NCBI GenBank assembly: GCA_040751755.1
Contig: JBFMHC010000039.1
Coordinates: 1 to 64,000 of the forward strand
Length of the DNA: 64,000 nucleotides
From: PFJX01 sp040751755
GTDB taxonomy: Bacteria > Pseudomonadota > Gammaproteobacteria > Burkholderiales > Thiobacillaceae
Direction of reading: 5' to 3'
This document shows, piece by piece, positions 35,701 to 45,162 of this stretch (positions are counted from its first letter, which is position 1; each line of letters opens with the position of its first letter). Both the position numbers and the translations under genes were made by a program. The notes under the pieces are model-generated. The model saw only the letters and a list, made by a program, of their open reading frames with translations. It searched no databases and was not told the DNA's origin.

Positions 35701-36174
35701 CTATTCCTTCGTGTCGTTCGTGGGCGCGTGCAGCGGCGGGATGACCGCCGCCAGCAGGTGCAGCCGGCCGGTGATGACGCCGCGCTGGGCGATCATCTCG
35801 TTGCCGATCGCCTGCAGCCGGGCGGCCGGGCCCTGCACCAGCAGCACCTCCAGCATGCGGTCCTCGGTGAGGTGCACATGCAGCGAGCTGATGACCTCGT
35901 CGATGTACTGGTATTGCAGGTCCGCCAGCCGGGCCTGCAGGCCGCGCGTGGAGCGGTTGTAGAGCAGGGTCAGGGTGCCGGCCATGACCTCGCCGCCGAG
36001 ACTGCGCTTATGCTCGGCGAGCTGGTAGTTGACCATCTCGCCGATCGCCTGGGAGCGGCTGTCGTAGCCGCGGCTCTCCACCATGCCGTCCAGCTCGGTG
36101 AGCAGGTCCGGCGGCAGCGAGACGCTGATGCGGCTCACCAGGGTGGAGGGTCTTTCCAGGCGGTTCGGCTTCAT
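35701..36174 (-). CDS. NikR-like RHH regulator lacking two nickel ligands
   Basis: 157 residues: RHH domain (residues 12-55, SRISVSLPPDLLTELDGMVE) and a C-terminal ACT-like regulatory domain with AQRGVITGRLHLL, as in NikR. Of the four high-affinity nickel ligands of E. coli NikR, the two in LHVHL are kept (His99, His101), while His76 corresponds to Tyr88 and Cys95 to Met107. It may sense another metal or a small molecule. Likely local regulator of the nitrogen operon. ATG 36174 (MKPNRLERPS) chosen; upstream in-frame codons lie in the palindromic repeat. Confidence 0.85.
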   Translation of the reverse strand: MKPNRLERPSTLVSRISVSLPPDLLTELDGMVESRGYDSRSQAIGEMVNYQLAEHKRSLGGEVMAGTLTLLYNRSTRGLQARLADLQYQYIDEVISSLHVHLTEDRMLEVLLVQGPAARLQAIGNEMIAQRGVITGRLHLLAAVIPPLHAPTNDTKE

Positions 36175-36192
36175 GGCATCTCTCTCAGTCAG

Positions 36193-36313
36193 ACACCCAT
36201 GAAGAAATCGTCGCGAGCGGCCCAAGGCTGGTTCGAGAAGCGCAGTCGTACGTGAGTACGACGAGCATCGCAGGGCCGGCATTGGGACGCGCAGTAGATT
36301 TATTCATGGGTGT
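36193..36313. repeat. 121-bp palindromic element, copy A
   Basis: Outer arms ACACCCATGAA (36193-36203) and TTCATGGGTGT (36303-36313) are fully complementary. The interior pairs imperfectly along its whole length to an apical stem GTCGTAC/GTACGAC (36245-36262). It begins right after the stop codon of the glutamine synthetase gene (leftward). Copy B at 39438-39558 is ~85% identical inside but has different, again self-complementary, outer arms. Confidence 0.9.
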
Positions 36314-37699
36314 TCAGAACATGTAGGAGTAGCGCTCTACTTCCCACTTCGAGACCGAGAGGTGGTAGGCCTCCCACTCCTCGCCCTTGTAGCGGATGAA
36401 CTCGTCGCGCAGTTCCTTGCCCAGGGTCTTTTCCACCAGCGGGTCGGCGGCGAAGGCGGCGACCGCCTCCTGCAGGGTCTGCGGCAGGAACTCGATGCCG
36501 CGCGCGGCGCGCTCCGTCTCGCTGATGGCGTAGAGGTTGTCCTCGTTGGGGTTGCCCGGATCCAACCCTTCGCGGATGCCCTCCAGGCCGGCGGCCAGGA
36601 CCAGGGTGGCGGCGAGGTAGGGGTTCACCGCGCCGTCGGCGTTGCGCGACTCGCAGCGGCCGCCGCCGGCGGGGATGCGCACGGAGTTGGTGCGGTTGTT
36701 GGAGCCCCAGGAGTTGAACACCGGCGCCCAGGAGAAGTAGCTCATGGCGCCGCGCCGCACCAGGCGCTTGTAGCTGTTCACGGTGGGCGCGAACACGGCG
36801 CACAGGGCGCGGCCGTGCTTGAGGATGCCGGCGACGAAGCTGTAGCCGAGCGGGGTGAGGCCGATGCCGTGCGGGTCGTCCTCGGGCGCGCAGGCGAACA
36901 GGTTCCTGCCGGTATCGAGGTCATACAGCGACATGTTGAAATGGGCGCCGTTGCCGGTCTTGTCGGCGAAGGGCTTGGGCATCATGGTGGCGAGCAGGCC
37001 CTCCTCGCGGGCGTAGTGCTTGGCCATGAAGCGGAAGAAGGTGAGGCGGTCGCAGGTGGTCAGGGCGTCGGCGTAGTTGAAGTCGAACTCGAACTGGCCG
37101 TTGGCGTCCTCGTGGTCGAAGGAGTACAGGTCCCAGCCCAGGTCGTTGATGGTGCTCGCCATCTTGTCCAGCCAGCCGAAGCTGTTGGTGAAGCCGCGCA
37201 CGTCGTAGCAGGACTTGGCCAGCTTGTCCTCGGGGTCCGGCACCGACAGGCGGCCGTCCTCGTCCTGCTTGAGCAGGAAGATCTCGCACTCGATGCCCAG
37301 GTTCATGCCGTAGCCGAGCTTGGCCGCCTCCTTGAGCTGGTTCTTCAGGGCGACGCGGGTGTTGAGGGCGTAGGGCCGGCCCTGGAAGTGGTTGTCGGCG
37401 GGGATCCAGGCGATCTTCGGCTCCCAGGGCAGCTGGATGGCGCGGTCCAGGTCCGGCACCGAGGTCAGCTCGTCGTCGTTGGGGGCCTGGCCCAGGCCGT
37501 CGAGGGCGTAGCCGGTGTAGCGCTCGGAGCCCTTGGCCATGTGGCCGAGGTGGGCGATGGGCACCACCTTGGCCTTGGGCACGCCGTGGATGTCGACGTA
37601 GGCGCCGATGCAGTACTTCACGCCCTTGTCCATCAGCTCGCGCTGCAGCTGGGCGGTGGCCTCGGCCGGGTGGGCGGGTTTGTCGAGGGTGGTGGTCAT
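36314..37699 (-). CDS. Type III glutamine synthetase / gamma-glutamyl-amine ligase family
   Basis: 461 residues, GS fold with beta-grasp N-domain (GAYVDIHGVPKAKVVPI) and catalytic domain containing LGIECEIFLL, GNGAHFNMSLYD and NNRTNSVRIP. Closest in kind to the type III glutamate-ammonia ligases (GlnT-like), some of which amidate glutamate with methylamine. In this operon it could trap ammonium released by allophanate hydrolysis or act on an amine substrate. No Tyr-adenylylation region of GlnA is evident. RBS AAAGGA before ATG 37699. Confidence 0.85.
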   Translation of the reverse strand: MTTTLDKPAHPAEATAQLQRELMDKGVKYCIGAYVDIHGVPKAKVVPIAHLGHMAKGSERYTGYALDGLGQAPNDDELTSVPDLDRAIQLPWEPKIAWIPADNHFQGRPYALNTRVALKNQLKEAAKLGYGMNLGIECEIFLLKQDEDGRLSVPDPEDKLAKSCYDVRGFTNSFGWLDKMASTINDLGWDLYSFDHEDANGQFEFDFNYADALTTCDRLTFFRFMAKHYAREEGLLATMMPKPFADKTGNGAHFNMSLYDLDTGRNLFACAPEDDPHGIGLTPLGYSFVAGILKHGRALCAVFAPTVNSYKRLVRRGAMSYFSWAPVFNSWGSNNRTNSVRIPAGGGRCESRNADGAVNPYLAATLVLAAGLEGIREGLDPGNPNEDNLYAISETERAARGIEFLPQTLQEAVAAFAADPLVEKTLGKELRDEFIRYKGEEWEAYHLSVSKWEVERYSYMF

Positions 37700-37725
37700 G
37701 GCGGTTCCTTTGGATAAGTGGCCGT

Positions 37726-38496
37726 TCAGGCGGCCTCGAAACAGGCGGTGTTGTAGGAATGCGGCAGCGGCGGGGTCTCCTCGCTGCCCTTCACGATCAG
37801 TTCGGCGAGGTCGGCGACCATCCAGTCGAACCACTGCCGGCCCTTGTCGGCGCTGGCCTGGCTGGGGGTGCCGGTGACGCCGTTGAGGCTGGTGCGGTTG
37901 ACCGGGTGGGCGAACACGCAGCCGCAGGTGCGGTCCGGGTCGTCCGCCTCGGCCAGCCTGTCGGGACGCACGCCCTCGGGCGCGATCGCCAGCATCAGCG
38001 AGGTCTCGGCGTCGTTGGCGTGCCAGTCGGCGGCGTCGGCGAAGTGGAACTGGCGCACGCGCTCGCTGATGGACGCGGTGTTGATCACCGCCACCATCAG
38101 GTCGTCGTGTTCGGCGCGCAGCATCTCCAGGGCGCAGCGCAGCGGCGCGGCGTTGGTGACGTGGGCGTTGACGATGAACAGGCGACGCACGCCCGAGTGG
38201 TAGGCCCAGTCGCCGATCTGCTTGACCACCTCGATCAGGGTGATGGGCGGCAGGGCGATGGTGCCGGGCCAGCGCCGGCTGTGGCCGAGCGAGCAGCCGT
38301 AGGGCAGGGTCGGCAGCATGGGCACGCCGGTCCGCGCGGCGACGGCGGCGCACAGCGCTTCGGCGATGACGAAGTCGACGCCGCTGCCCAGGTGCGGGCC
38401 GTGCTGCTCGGTGGCGCCCACCGGCAGGATCGCGGACTGGCCGCAGCGGGCCAGCACGTCGGGGAGTTCGGACCAGGTGAGATCGGACCAGCGCAT
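37726..38496 (-). CDS. Creatininase-family amidohydrolase
   Basis: 256 residues. LPVGATEQHGPHL carries the Glu and His metal ligands, GVDF the Asp, and NDAETSLML a further Glu; the usual NGHGGN motif is changed to NAHVTN, so the active site is diverged. Family members are zinc/manganese enzymes that open creatinine or related amide rings. Its place after the transporter suggests that it processes an imported nitrogen compound, perhaps a substituted guanidine. Starts 5 bp after the ATPase stop. Confidence 0.8.
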   Translation of the reverse strand: MRWSDLTWSELPDVLARCGQSAILPVGATEQHGPHLGSGVDFVIAEALCAAVAARTGVPMLPTLPYGCSLGHSRRWPGTIALPPITLIEVVKQIGDWAYHSGVRRLFIVNAHVTNAAPLRCALEMLRAEHDDLMVAVINTASISERVRQFHFADAADWHANDAETSLMLAIAPEGVRPDRLAEADDPDRTCGCVFAHPVNRTSLNGVTGTPSQASADKGRQWFDWMVADLAELIVKGSEETPPLPHSYNTACFEAA

Positions 38497-38501
38497 GTTC
38501 G

Positions 38502-39413
<912 letters not shown>

Positions 39414-39437
39414 GTTCTTACCTTGTTTCCCAGGCTT

Positions 39438-39558
39438 GAGCTTGTGAAGAAACCGTAGCGAGCGGTCCTAGTCCGGTCCGAGAAGCGCAGCCGTACATGG
39501 GTACGGCGAGCATCGCAGGGCCGGAATCGGGACGCGCAGTAGGTTTATTCATAAGCTC
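39438..39558. repeat. 121-bp palindromic element, copy B
   Basis: Outer arms GAGCTTGTGAA (39438-39448) and TTCATAAGCTC (39548-39558) pair with one G-T type mismatch. The apical stem is GCCGTAC/GTACGGC (39489-39506), i.e. compensatory T-A to C-G relative to copy A. The element begins at the stop codon of the permease gene (TGA at 39559-39557, leftward). Same orientation and same 121-bp span as copy A. Confidence 0.9.
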
Positions 39559-40513
39559 ACCTCCGGTCCTGGGCGCGGTCCCAGGGGAATAGACGCTTGC
39601 CCAGCCTGGCCAGCAGCAGGTCGGTGCCGAAACCGAGGATGCCGATCATCATGATCGCGGCGTAGACGTTGTCGAAATGCTGGTAGCGCGCCTGCTGGGT
39701 GATGTACCAGGTGATGCCCGAGCTGGTGCCGATCAGCTCGGCGACGATCAGGTAGGTCCAGGCCCAGCCCAGCAGGATGCGCTGGTCGCGGTACAGGTCC
39801 GGCAGGATGCCCGGCACCACCACCTTGGTGATCAGCCGCGCGCCGCGGGTGCCCAGGGTGCGCGCGGCCTCGACGATGGTGGCCTCCAGCTTGCGCGTGG
39901 TGTTGGCGATGATCAGCACCTGCTGGAACAGGGTGCCGATGACGATGATGGCGATCTTGGGACCGTCGTAGATCCCCAGCACCGCCACCGCCAGCGCACC
40001 GAAGGCGGGCGCGGGCAGATAGCGGAAGAATTCGATGAAGGGCTCGGAGAGGCGGCCGAGGCTGGCATAGGTGCCGGCGAGGATCCCCAAGGGGACACCG
40101 ATGAGGGACGAGACCAGAAAGCCCCAGAAGATGATCTGGATGCTGTGCCACAGGCTCTCGTGCAGCCAGGGCGCGTCCTTCTGCTCGGGCGCGGTGGTGA
40201 AGCCGGTGTAGAAGGCCTGCGCCACTTCATGCGGCGCGGGCAGGTAGATGGGGTTGGCGGGCACGCCGGCGGGCAGGGCCAGGCCCTGCTCCTTGGCGTA
40301 GGCGGATTCATCCTCGAACTGGGCGCGGTCCACCAGCATGCCGACCTGGAAGTAGTCGACGCCACCGGGCACGGTGACCTCGACCTTGGGGTGCCAGACG
40401 AAGGGCACATAGCTGACCAGGCACCAGGCCAGCAGGGGCAGGAGGAAGGAACCGACCGCCAGCAGGGTGCGCCTGCGCGCGTCGGCCTCGGTCAGCATGG
40501 CGATCGGGTTCAT
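39557..40513 (-). CDS. ABC transporter permease (NitT/TauT type)
   Basis: 318 residues. First helix at ~18-36, then a ~75-residue periplasmic insert (VTVPGGVDYFQVGMLV to NPIYLP), then the BPD-transport domain of five helices with the EAARTLGTRGARLITKVVVP loop that contacts the ATPase. The periplasmic insert is characteristic of a subgroup of nitrate/taurine/urea-type permeases. ATG 40513 chosen since it follows the binding-protein stop. Confidence 0.92.
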   Translation of the reverse strand: MNPIAMLTEADARRRTLLAVGSFLLPLLAWCLVSYVPFVWHPKVEVTVPGGVDYFQVGMLVDRAQFEDESAYAKEQGLALPAGVPANPIYLPAPHEVAQAFYTGFTTAPEQKDAPWLHESLWHSIQIIFWGFLVSSLIGVPLGILAGTYASLGRLSEPFIEFFRYLPAPAFGALAVAVLGIYDGPKIAIIVIGTLFQQVLIIANTTRKLEATIVEAARTLGTRGARLITKVVVPGILPDLYRDQRILLGWAWTYLIVAELIGTSSGITWYITQQARYQHFDNVYAAIMMIGILGFGTDLLLARLGKRLFPWDRAQDRR

Positions 40514-40536
40514 GTCCGCTCCGTGCCCCGCTCGGA

Positions 40537-41535
40537 TCACTTGGCGTTGGTGAAGGACGGGTCCAGATAGGCGCCGACGTTCTCGGGGGCCTTGTAGACG
40601 CCGTTGGCGACGTTGAACTGGTCAGCCACCTTGGAGGAGCCTTCCAGGGTCTTGAAGCCATCGCCCTTGACGTAGACCTTCTTCGCCTCGTCCAGGCTCA
40701 GCAGCTTGGTGCCCTTGAGCAGAGGCAGGTAGACCTCGGGCGTGACGCCGGAGCGCGCGGCCATGATCTTCACCGCGTCGGGCTGGGTCTTGGGGTCGTT
40801 GATGTACTTCACGACCTTGTCCCACACCTTCACCACCTTCACCCAGTCGGCCTTGCGCTGCTTGGCGCTGGCCGGGTTCACCGCCAGCACGTCGTAGATC
40901 AGGCCGGGTTCGTCGGCGGAGGTGTAGATGGGCTTGGCGCCGGGCACGCCCTTCATGGCTTGGCCGGCGATGGGCTGCCAGGCGCCCACGGCGGCGACGT
41001 CGCCGGAGGCGAGCATCTGCGGCATCTCGTTGGTCTTGGCGTTCACCAGGGTGACGTCGGACTCCTTCATGCCCGCCTTCTTCAGGCCATTGAGCAGCAG
41101 CAGGTGCTCCACCAGGCCGACCTCGACCGCCACCTTTTTGCCCTTCAGGGCCTTGATGGAGCGCACGCCGGGCTTGCCGACGATCATGTCGTTGCCGTTG
41201 GAGTAGTCGGTGAGCATCACCATCACGCTCTTCGCGCCGGTGGAGCCAGTGACCAGGGCGTCGCCGTTGGTCATGGTGACGGCGTCGATCTTGCCGGCGG
41301 AGAAGGCCTCCAGCGAGGCGGAGTAGTCGAACCACTCGAAGGCCACGGGCACGCCCGCCTCCTTGAACCAGCCCTTGTCGATCGCCACCTGCCAGGCCAC
41401 CCAGCCCGGCCAGTCGCTGTAACCGATCTTGAGCGGCGCGGCCGCGTGCGCGCTAAGCGCCAGGGCCGTGGCGGCGGGCAGCGCCAGGCGGGTCAGCCAT
41501 TTCTTGAGGGAACTGCCGAGGGACTTCGCATGCAT
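40537..41535 (-). CDS. ABC transporter substrate-binding protein (NitT/TauT, NMT1-like)
   Basis: 332 residues with a Sec signal peptide (LALPAATALALSAHAAA) and an NMT1/SsuA-like two-lobed fold (PLKIGYSDWPGWVAWQVAID, DAVTMTNGDALVTGSTG). Periplasmic. First gene of the ten-gene operon; the ligand is likely guanidine or a related nitrogen compound, by context. A sigma-54 promoter lies 60 bp upstream. Confidence 0.92.
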   Translation of the reverse strand: MHAKSLGSSLKKWLTRLALPAATALALSAHAAAPLKIGYSDWPGWVAWQVAIDKGWFKEAGVPVAFEWFDYSASLEAFSAGKIDAVTMTNGDALVTGSTGAKSVMVMLTDYSNGNDMIVGKPGVRSIKALKGKKVAVEVGLVEHLLLLNGLKKAGMKESDVTLVNAKTNEMPQMLASGDVAAVGAWQPIAGQAMKGVPGAKPIYTSADEPGLIYDVLAVNPASAKQRKADWVKVVKVWDKVVKYINDPKTQPDAVKIMAARSGVTPEVYLPLLKGTKLLSLDEAKKVYVKGDGFKTLEGSSKVADQFNVANGVYKAPENVGAYLDPSFTNAK

Positions 41536-41566
41536 GGTGGGCTCCTTGTCGAGGTATTACGCGGGT

Positions 41567-41583
41567 GAATATTCGTAATATTC
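41567..41583. promoter_or_regulatory. Inverted repeat in leader of the nitrogen operon
   Basis: GAATATTCGTAATATTC has perfect 7-bp arms around CGT. It lies just downstream of the expected sigma-54 transcription start, so it may be an operator for a repressor, possibly the RHH protein of the operon. Confidence 0.55.
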
Positions 41584-41594
41584 GAAGCCCATGT

Positions 41595-41611
41595 AGCAAC
41601 GCCCGTGCCAC
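41595..41611 (-). promoter_or_regulatory. Sigma-54 promoter of the nitrogen operon
   Basis: On the minus strand, GTGGCACGGGCGTTGCT matches the -24/-12 consensus TGGCACG-N4-TTGCW exactly. Expected start near 41585, giving a ~50-nt leader. An inverted repeat GGTGC-N5-GCACC at 41706-41720 lies at enhancer distance, but its half-sites face the opposite way to NtrC boxes. Confidence 0.85.
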
Positions 41612-41831
41612 TCTCCATAACCCGACAACAATTCTTTGGATTCAGTTGGCTACGAGGCAGAAGGACCGGAAATGAATTCCCGCGACGGGACAAGGGCATC
41701 GTTTCGGTGCGTCAGGCACCATGTTGATGCCGGCCGCGCGCGGGGCCCGCCTGCGGCAATCGGTCGCATGTTCGCGGTGCCGTGCCGTCCCTACCATCGG
41801 CGGTCGATCCTTCAACCAACCGCCCAGCCCC

Positions 41832-43826
41832 ATGCGCCTCAAACCCCTCGCCGTCCTGCTCGGATGCGCCCCGCTCTTCGCCCACGCCGCCGACACCCCC
41901 ACCCTGGACGAGATCGTCGTCACCGCGCCGCGCATGCTCGAACCCCTGACCGTCGAGCTCGACCCCAAGGCGCCGCAGCAGCCCGTCCCCGCCAACGACG
42001 GCGCCAGCTTCCTGAAGAACGTCCCCGGCTTCAACGTGATCCGCAAGGGCGGCACCGACGGCGACCCGGTGCTGCGCGGCCTCGCCGGCTCGCGTCTGAA
42101 CGTGCTGCTGGACGGCGCGGACTTCCACGGCGGCTGCGGCATGCGCATGGACCCGCCCACCGCCTACGTCTTCCCCGAGACCTTCGACAAGGTGACGGTG
42201 ATCAAGGGCCCACAGACCGTCGCCTACGGCAACGGCAACGCCGCCGGCGTGGTGCTGTTCGAGCGCGACCGCGGCGAGATCCAGCCGGGCGCCTCGGCCA
42301 GCCTCAGCGCCCTCGCCGGTGCCTGGGAGCGGGTCGATCTGCTCGCCAGCGGCAAGGCCGCCTCGGACAAGGCGCACATCGAGGCGACGCTCACCCACGC
42401 CGAGTCCGGCAACTACGAGGACGGCAACGGCACCGAGGTGCATTCCGCCTACCAGCGCCAGAGCGGCACCGTGCTCGCCGGCTTCCGCCCCGACCGCGAC
42501 ACCCGCATCGACTTCGACTACACCGCGAGCAAGGCCGAGGCGGCCTATGCCGACCGCTCCATGGACGGCGTGAAGTTCGACCGCGACACCTACGGCCTGA
42601 CCGTGGAGAAGAAGGCGATCTCGCCGCTGCTCGCCGGCGTGTCGCTGCGCCTCTACCACAGCTACATCGACCACGTGATGGACAACTACAGCCTGCGCCC
42701 CAACCCGGGCACCCCGGTGTCCTACTCGGTGAGCAACCCGGACCGCGAGACCGACGGCGCACGCGCCTCGGCCGACCTGGCCCTGGGCGAGTCCACGACC
42801 CTGAAGCTGGGCGCGGACTGGCGTGACGACCAACACACCCTGCGGCAGCGCATGATGACCTCCCTGGCGCTGGCCGAGGCCTATGCGGGCCTGCCGCGCC
42901 TCAAGGACTACGAGAGCAGCATCGTCGGCGTGTTCGGCGAGCTGACGCACCACCTCGGCGACGGCCGCCGCGTCATCGGCGGCCTGCGCCACGACAACTG
43001 GGACGCGACCCGCTACAACGCCGGCGTGTTCCTCGCCGATGCCGAGCGCGACCTTACCTCCGGCTTCGCGCGCTACGAGCAGGACCTGGCCGGCATGCCC
43101 GCCACCGCCTTCGTCGGCCTGGGCCACAACGAGCGGCCGATGGACTACTGGGAGGCGGTGAACAAGGGCGGCCTGTCCCTGACCAGCAACCTCAACCCGG
43201 AAAAGACCCACCAGCTCGACGCCGGCCTGCTGTGGAAGAGCCAGGCGCTGCAGGGCTCCGTCTCCCTGTTCTACGCCAAGGTGGACGACTACCTGCTGAC
43301 CCGCATCAATGGTGTCGCCGGCTGCGCGAGCGCGATGGGCTGCGTGGAGAACGTGGACGCCACGCGCTTCGGCGGCGAGGCGGACCTGGCCTGGCGCTTC
43401 GCCCCCGCCTGGACGCTGCGCGGCACGCTCGCCTACGTGCATGCCGACAACGACACGCGCGACGTGCCGCTGGCACAGACCCCGCCGTTGGAAGGCCGCC
43501 TCGGTCTGGATTACACGACCGGCCCCTGGACCTTTGGCGGCGTGCTGCGCATGGTCGCGGCCCAGGACCGCGTCGACGTGGGCTACGGCAACATCGTCGG
43601 CCAGGACATCGGCACCACCCCCGGCTTCGCCACCCTGGCGCTCAACACCAGCTACAAGCCGAGCAAGAAGCTGCTGATCAGCGCCGGCATCGACAACCTC
43701 TTCGACAAGGCCTATGCCGAGCACATCAGCCGCGCCGGCGCCCTCGTCAGCGGATACACTCAGACCACGCGCGTGAACGAACCGGGCCGCTTCATCTGGG
43801 CGAAGATCGCGTACCACTTCGACTGA
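41832..43826 (+). CDS. TonB-dependent copper receptor (OprC-like)
   Basis: 664 residues. Signal peptide (LAVLLGCAPLFAHAA), TonB box region (TLDEIVVTAPR), plug domain and 22-strand barrel ending in WAKIAYHFD. The plug segment GGCGMRMDPPTAYVFPETFD is characteristic of OprC/NosA-type copper receptors. Followed 17 bp later by a copper chaperone gene. ATG 41832 precedes the signal peptide directly. Confidence 0.9.
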   Translation: MRLKPLAVLLGCAPLFAHAADTPTLDEIVVTAPRMLEPLTVELDPKAPQQPVPANDGASFLKNVPGFNVIRKGGTDGDPVLRGLAGSRLNVLLDGADFHGGCGMRMDPPTAYVFPETFDKVTVIKGPQTVAYGNGNAAGVVLFERDRGEIQPGASASLSALAGAWERVDLLASGKAASDKAHIEATLTHAESGNYEDGNGTEVHSAYQRQSGTVLAGFRPDRDTRIDFDYTASKAEAAYADRSMDGVKFDRDTYGLTVEKKAISPLLAGVSLRLYHSYIDHVMDNYSLRPNPGTPVSYSVSNPDRETDGARASADLALGESTTLKLGADWRDDQHTLRQRMMTSLALAEAYAGLPRLKDYESSIVGVFGELTHHLGDGRRVIGGLRHDNWDATRYNAGVFLADAERDLTSGFARYEQDLAGMPATAFVGLGHNERPMDYWEAVNKGGLSLTSNLNPEKTHQLDAGLLWKSQALQGSVSLFYAKVDDYLLTRINGVAGCASAMGCVENVDATRFGGEADLAWRFAPAWTLRGTLAYVHADNDTRDVPLAQTPPLEGRLGLDYTTGPWTFGGVLRMVAAQDRVDVGYGNIVGQDIGTTPGFATLALNTSYKPSKKLLISAGIDNLFDKAYAEHISRAGALVSGYTQTTRVNEPGRFIWAKIAYHFD

Positions 43827-43843
43827 GCAGAAAGGACACCGCC

Positions 43844-44314
43844 ATGCGAAACCGTTTCGTCCTACCCGCCCTTTTCTCCGCCCTCCTCCTCGCCGGGCTG
43901 GGCACCCCCGCCCTCGCGGATTCGGTGAAGATCGAGAACGCCTGGGTGCGCGCCACCGCCCCCGGCCAGAAGGTGGCCGGCGGCTTCCTGGACCTCACCG
44001 CCGACGCCGACATGAAGCTGGTGGCCGGCAGCAGCCCCGTCTCCGACAGCCTGGAACTGCACACCATGAGCATGGAAGGCGGCGTCATGAGCATGCGCCA
44101 GGTCAAGGAGATCGCCCTGCCCAAGGGCAAGACCGTGAGCCTGAAGCCGGGCGGCCTGCACATCATGTTCATCGGCCTCAAGCAGCCGATCAAACAGGGC
44201 GACCGCGTGCCGGTCAGCCTCACCGTCCTGGACGGCGCCGGCAAGTCGCAGACCCTGCGCATCGAGGCCGAGGCCACCGACGCGGGCGGCAGGCGCATGC
44301 ACCCGCACCACTAG
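43844..44314 (+). CDS. Periplasmic copper chaperone PCu(A)C
   Basis: 156 residues with a Sec signal (FSALLLAGLGTPALA). Copper-binding ligands fit the H-M-(X)n-M-(X)21-H-x-M pattern: ELHTMSMEGGVMSMRQV and GGLHIMFIGL. Such proteins deliver Cu(I) to cytochrome oxidase. Operon with the copper receptor; a bidirectional terminator follows. Confidence 0.9.
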   Translation: MRNRFVLPALFSALLLAGLGTPALADSVKIENAWVRATAPGQKVAGGFLDLTADADMKLVAGSSPVSDSLELHTMSMEGGVMSMRQVKEIALPKGKTVSLKPGGLHIMFIGLKQPIKQGDRVPVSLTVLDGAGKSQTLRIEAEATDAGGRRMHPHH

Positions 44315-44334
44315 CCCCGTCCCCCGCGCCCAAT

Positions 44335-44362
44335 AAAAAAGCCGGCCAGAGCCGGCTTTTTT
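44335..44362. terminator. Bidirectional terminator between the PCu(A)C gene and phoU
   Basis: GCCGGC-CAGA-GCCGGC flanked by six A on the left and six T on the right; works for both converging units. Confidence 0.9.
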
Positions 44363-44379
44363 CACGCTCGCGACGCGGA

Positions 44380-45081
44380 TCAGAGGATCTCGCGCTCCAG
44401 TTCCTCGATGCTGGTGTGGCGCACGTCCTTGCCCTTGACCATGTACACCACGTACTCGGACATGTTCTTGGAGTGGTCGCCGATACGCTCGATCGCCTTC
44501 ACCACGAACAGGAGGTCGATGAAGGTGGAGATGGTGCGCGGGTCTTCCATCATGAAGGTGATGAGGTGGCGCGTGATGAGGTGGAACTCCTCGTCCACCT
44601 CGATGTCCTGGCGCGCCACGTTGGCGGCACCGGAGACATCCAGGCGCGCGAAGGCGTCCAGCGAGTCGCGCAGCATGCGGATCGCCAGGCTGGCCATATA
44701 GCGGATCTCGTTGTAGCGGGGCATCACCACGCGATCGCTCTCGTACATCTTGCACGCGGTGCGCGCGATCTTGCTGGCCTCGTCGCCGATGCGCTCCAGG
44801 TCGGTGATGGTCTTGACGATGGTCAGGATCATGCGCAGGTCGCCCGCGGTCGGCTGGCGGCGCGCGATGATGTTGGTGCAGGCCTCGTCGACCATGACCT
44901 CCAGGGAATTCACCCGATGGTCGTTGGCGATCACCTCCTGCGCCTGCCGGACGTCGCCGTTGATCAGCGACTCCACCGCCTTGCTGACCTGCTCCTCCAC
45001 CAGACCACCCATCTCCAGCACGCGCGCGCGCACCGCCTCCAGGTCGGCGTCGAACTGCTTATAGATATGTTCGCTTCCCAT
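44380..45081 (-). CDS. phoU: Phosphate transport regulator PhoU
   Basis: 233 residues from ATG 45081 (an ATG directly before is also possible). Two PhoU repeats with metal-binding ExxxD motifs (TDLERIGDEASKIAR and KAIERIGDHSKNMSE). Dampens PhoR signalling together with the Pst transporter. The pst genes are not in the window and phoB-phoR lie 5.6 kb away on the other strand. Confidence 0.95.
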   Translation of the reverse strand: MGSEHIYKQFDADLEAVRARVLEMGGLVEEQVSKAVESLINGDVRQAQEVIANDHRVNSLEVMVDEACTNIIARRQPTAGDLRMILTIVKTITDLERIGDEASKIARTACKMYESDRVVMPRYNEIRYMASLAIRMLRDSLDAFARLDVSGAANVARQDIEVDEEFHLITRHLITFMMEDPRTISTFIDLLFVVKAIERIGDHSKNMSEYVVYMVKGKDVRHTSIEELEREIL

Positions 45082-45162
45082 CATCCATCCTCGCGTATTT
45101 GCCACGCCCGGCCCGAAGACGCGGGCTTCGGCCGATTATAGGAGTCGGCCCCTCCCCCTGCA

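Noticed and set aside
41536..41720. Guanidine-I (ykkC) riboswitch in the leader of the nitrogen operon
   Set aside because: Looked for because of UAAP genes, but the conserved ykkC segments are not visible on the minus strand; a sigma-54 promoter and short leader occupy the space.
41706..41720. NtrC enhancer box upstream of the nitrogen operon
   Set aside because: Half-sites are in the order GGTGC-N5-GCACC, the reverse of the NtrC consensus; left as an unexplained inverted repeat.
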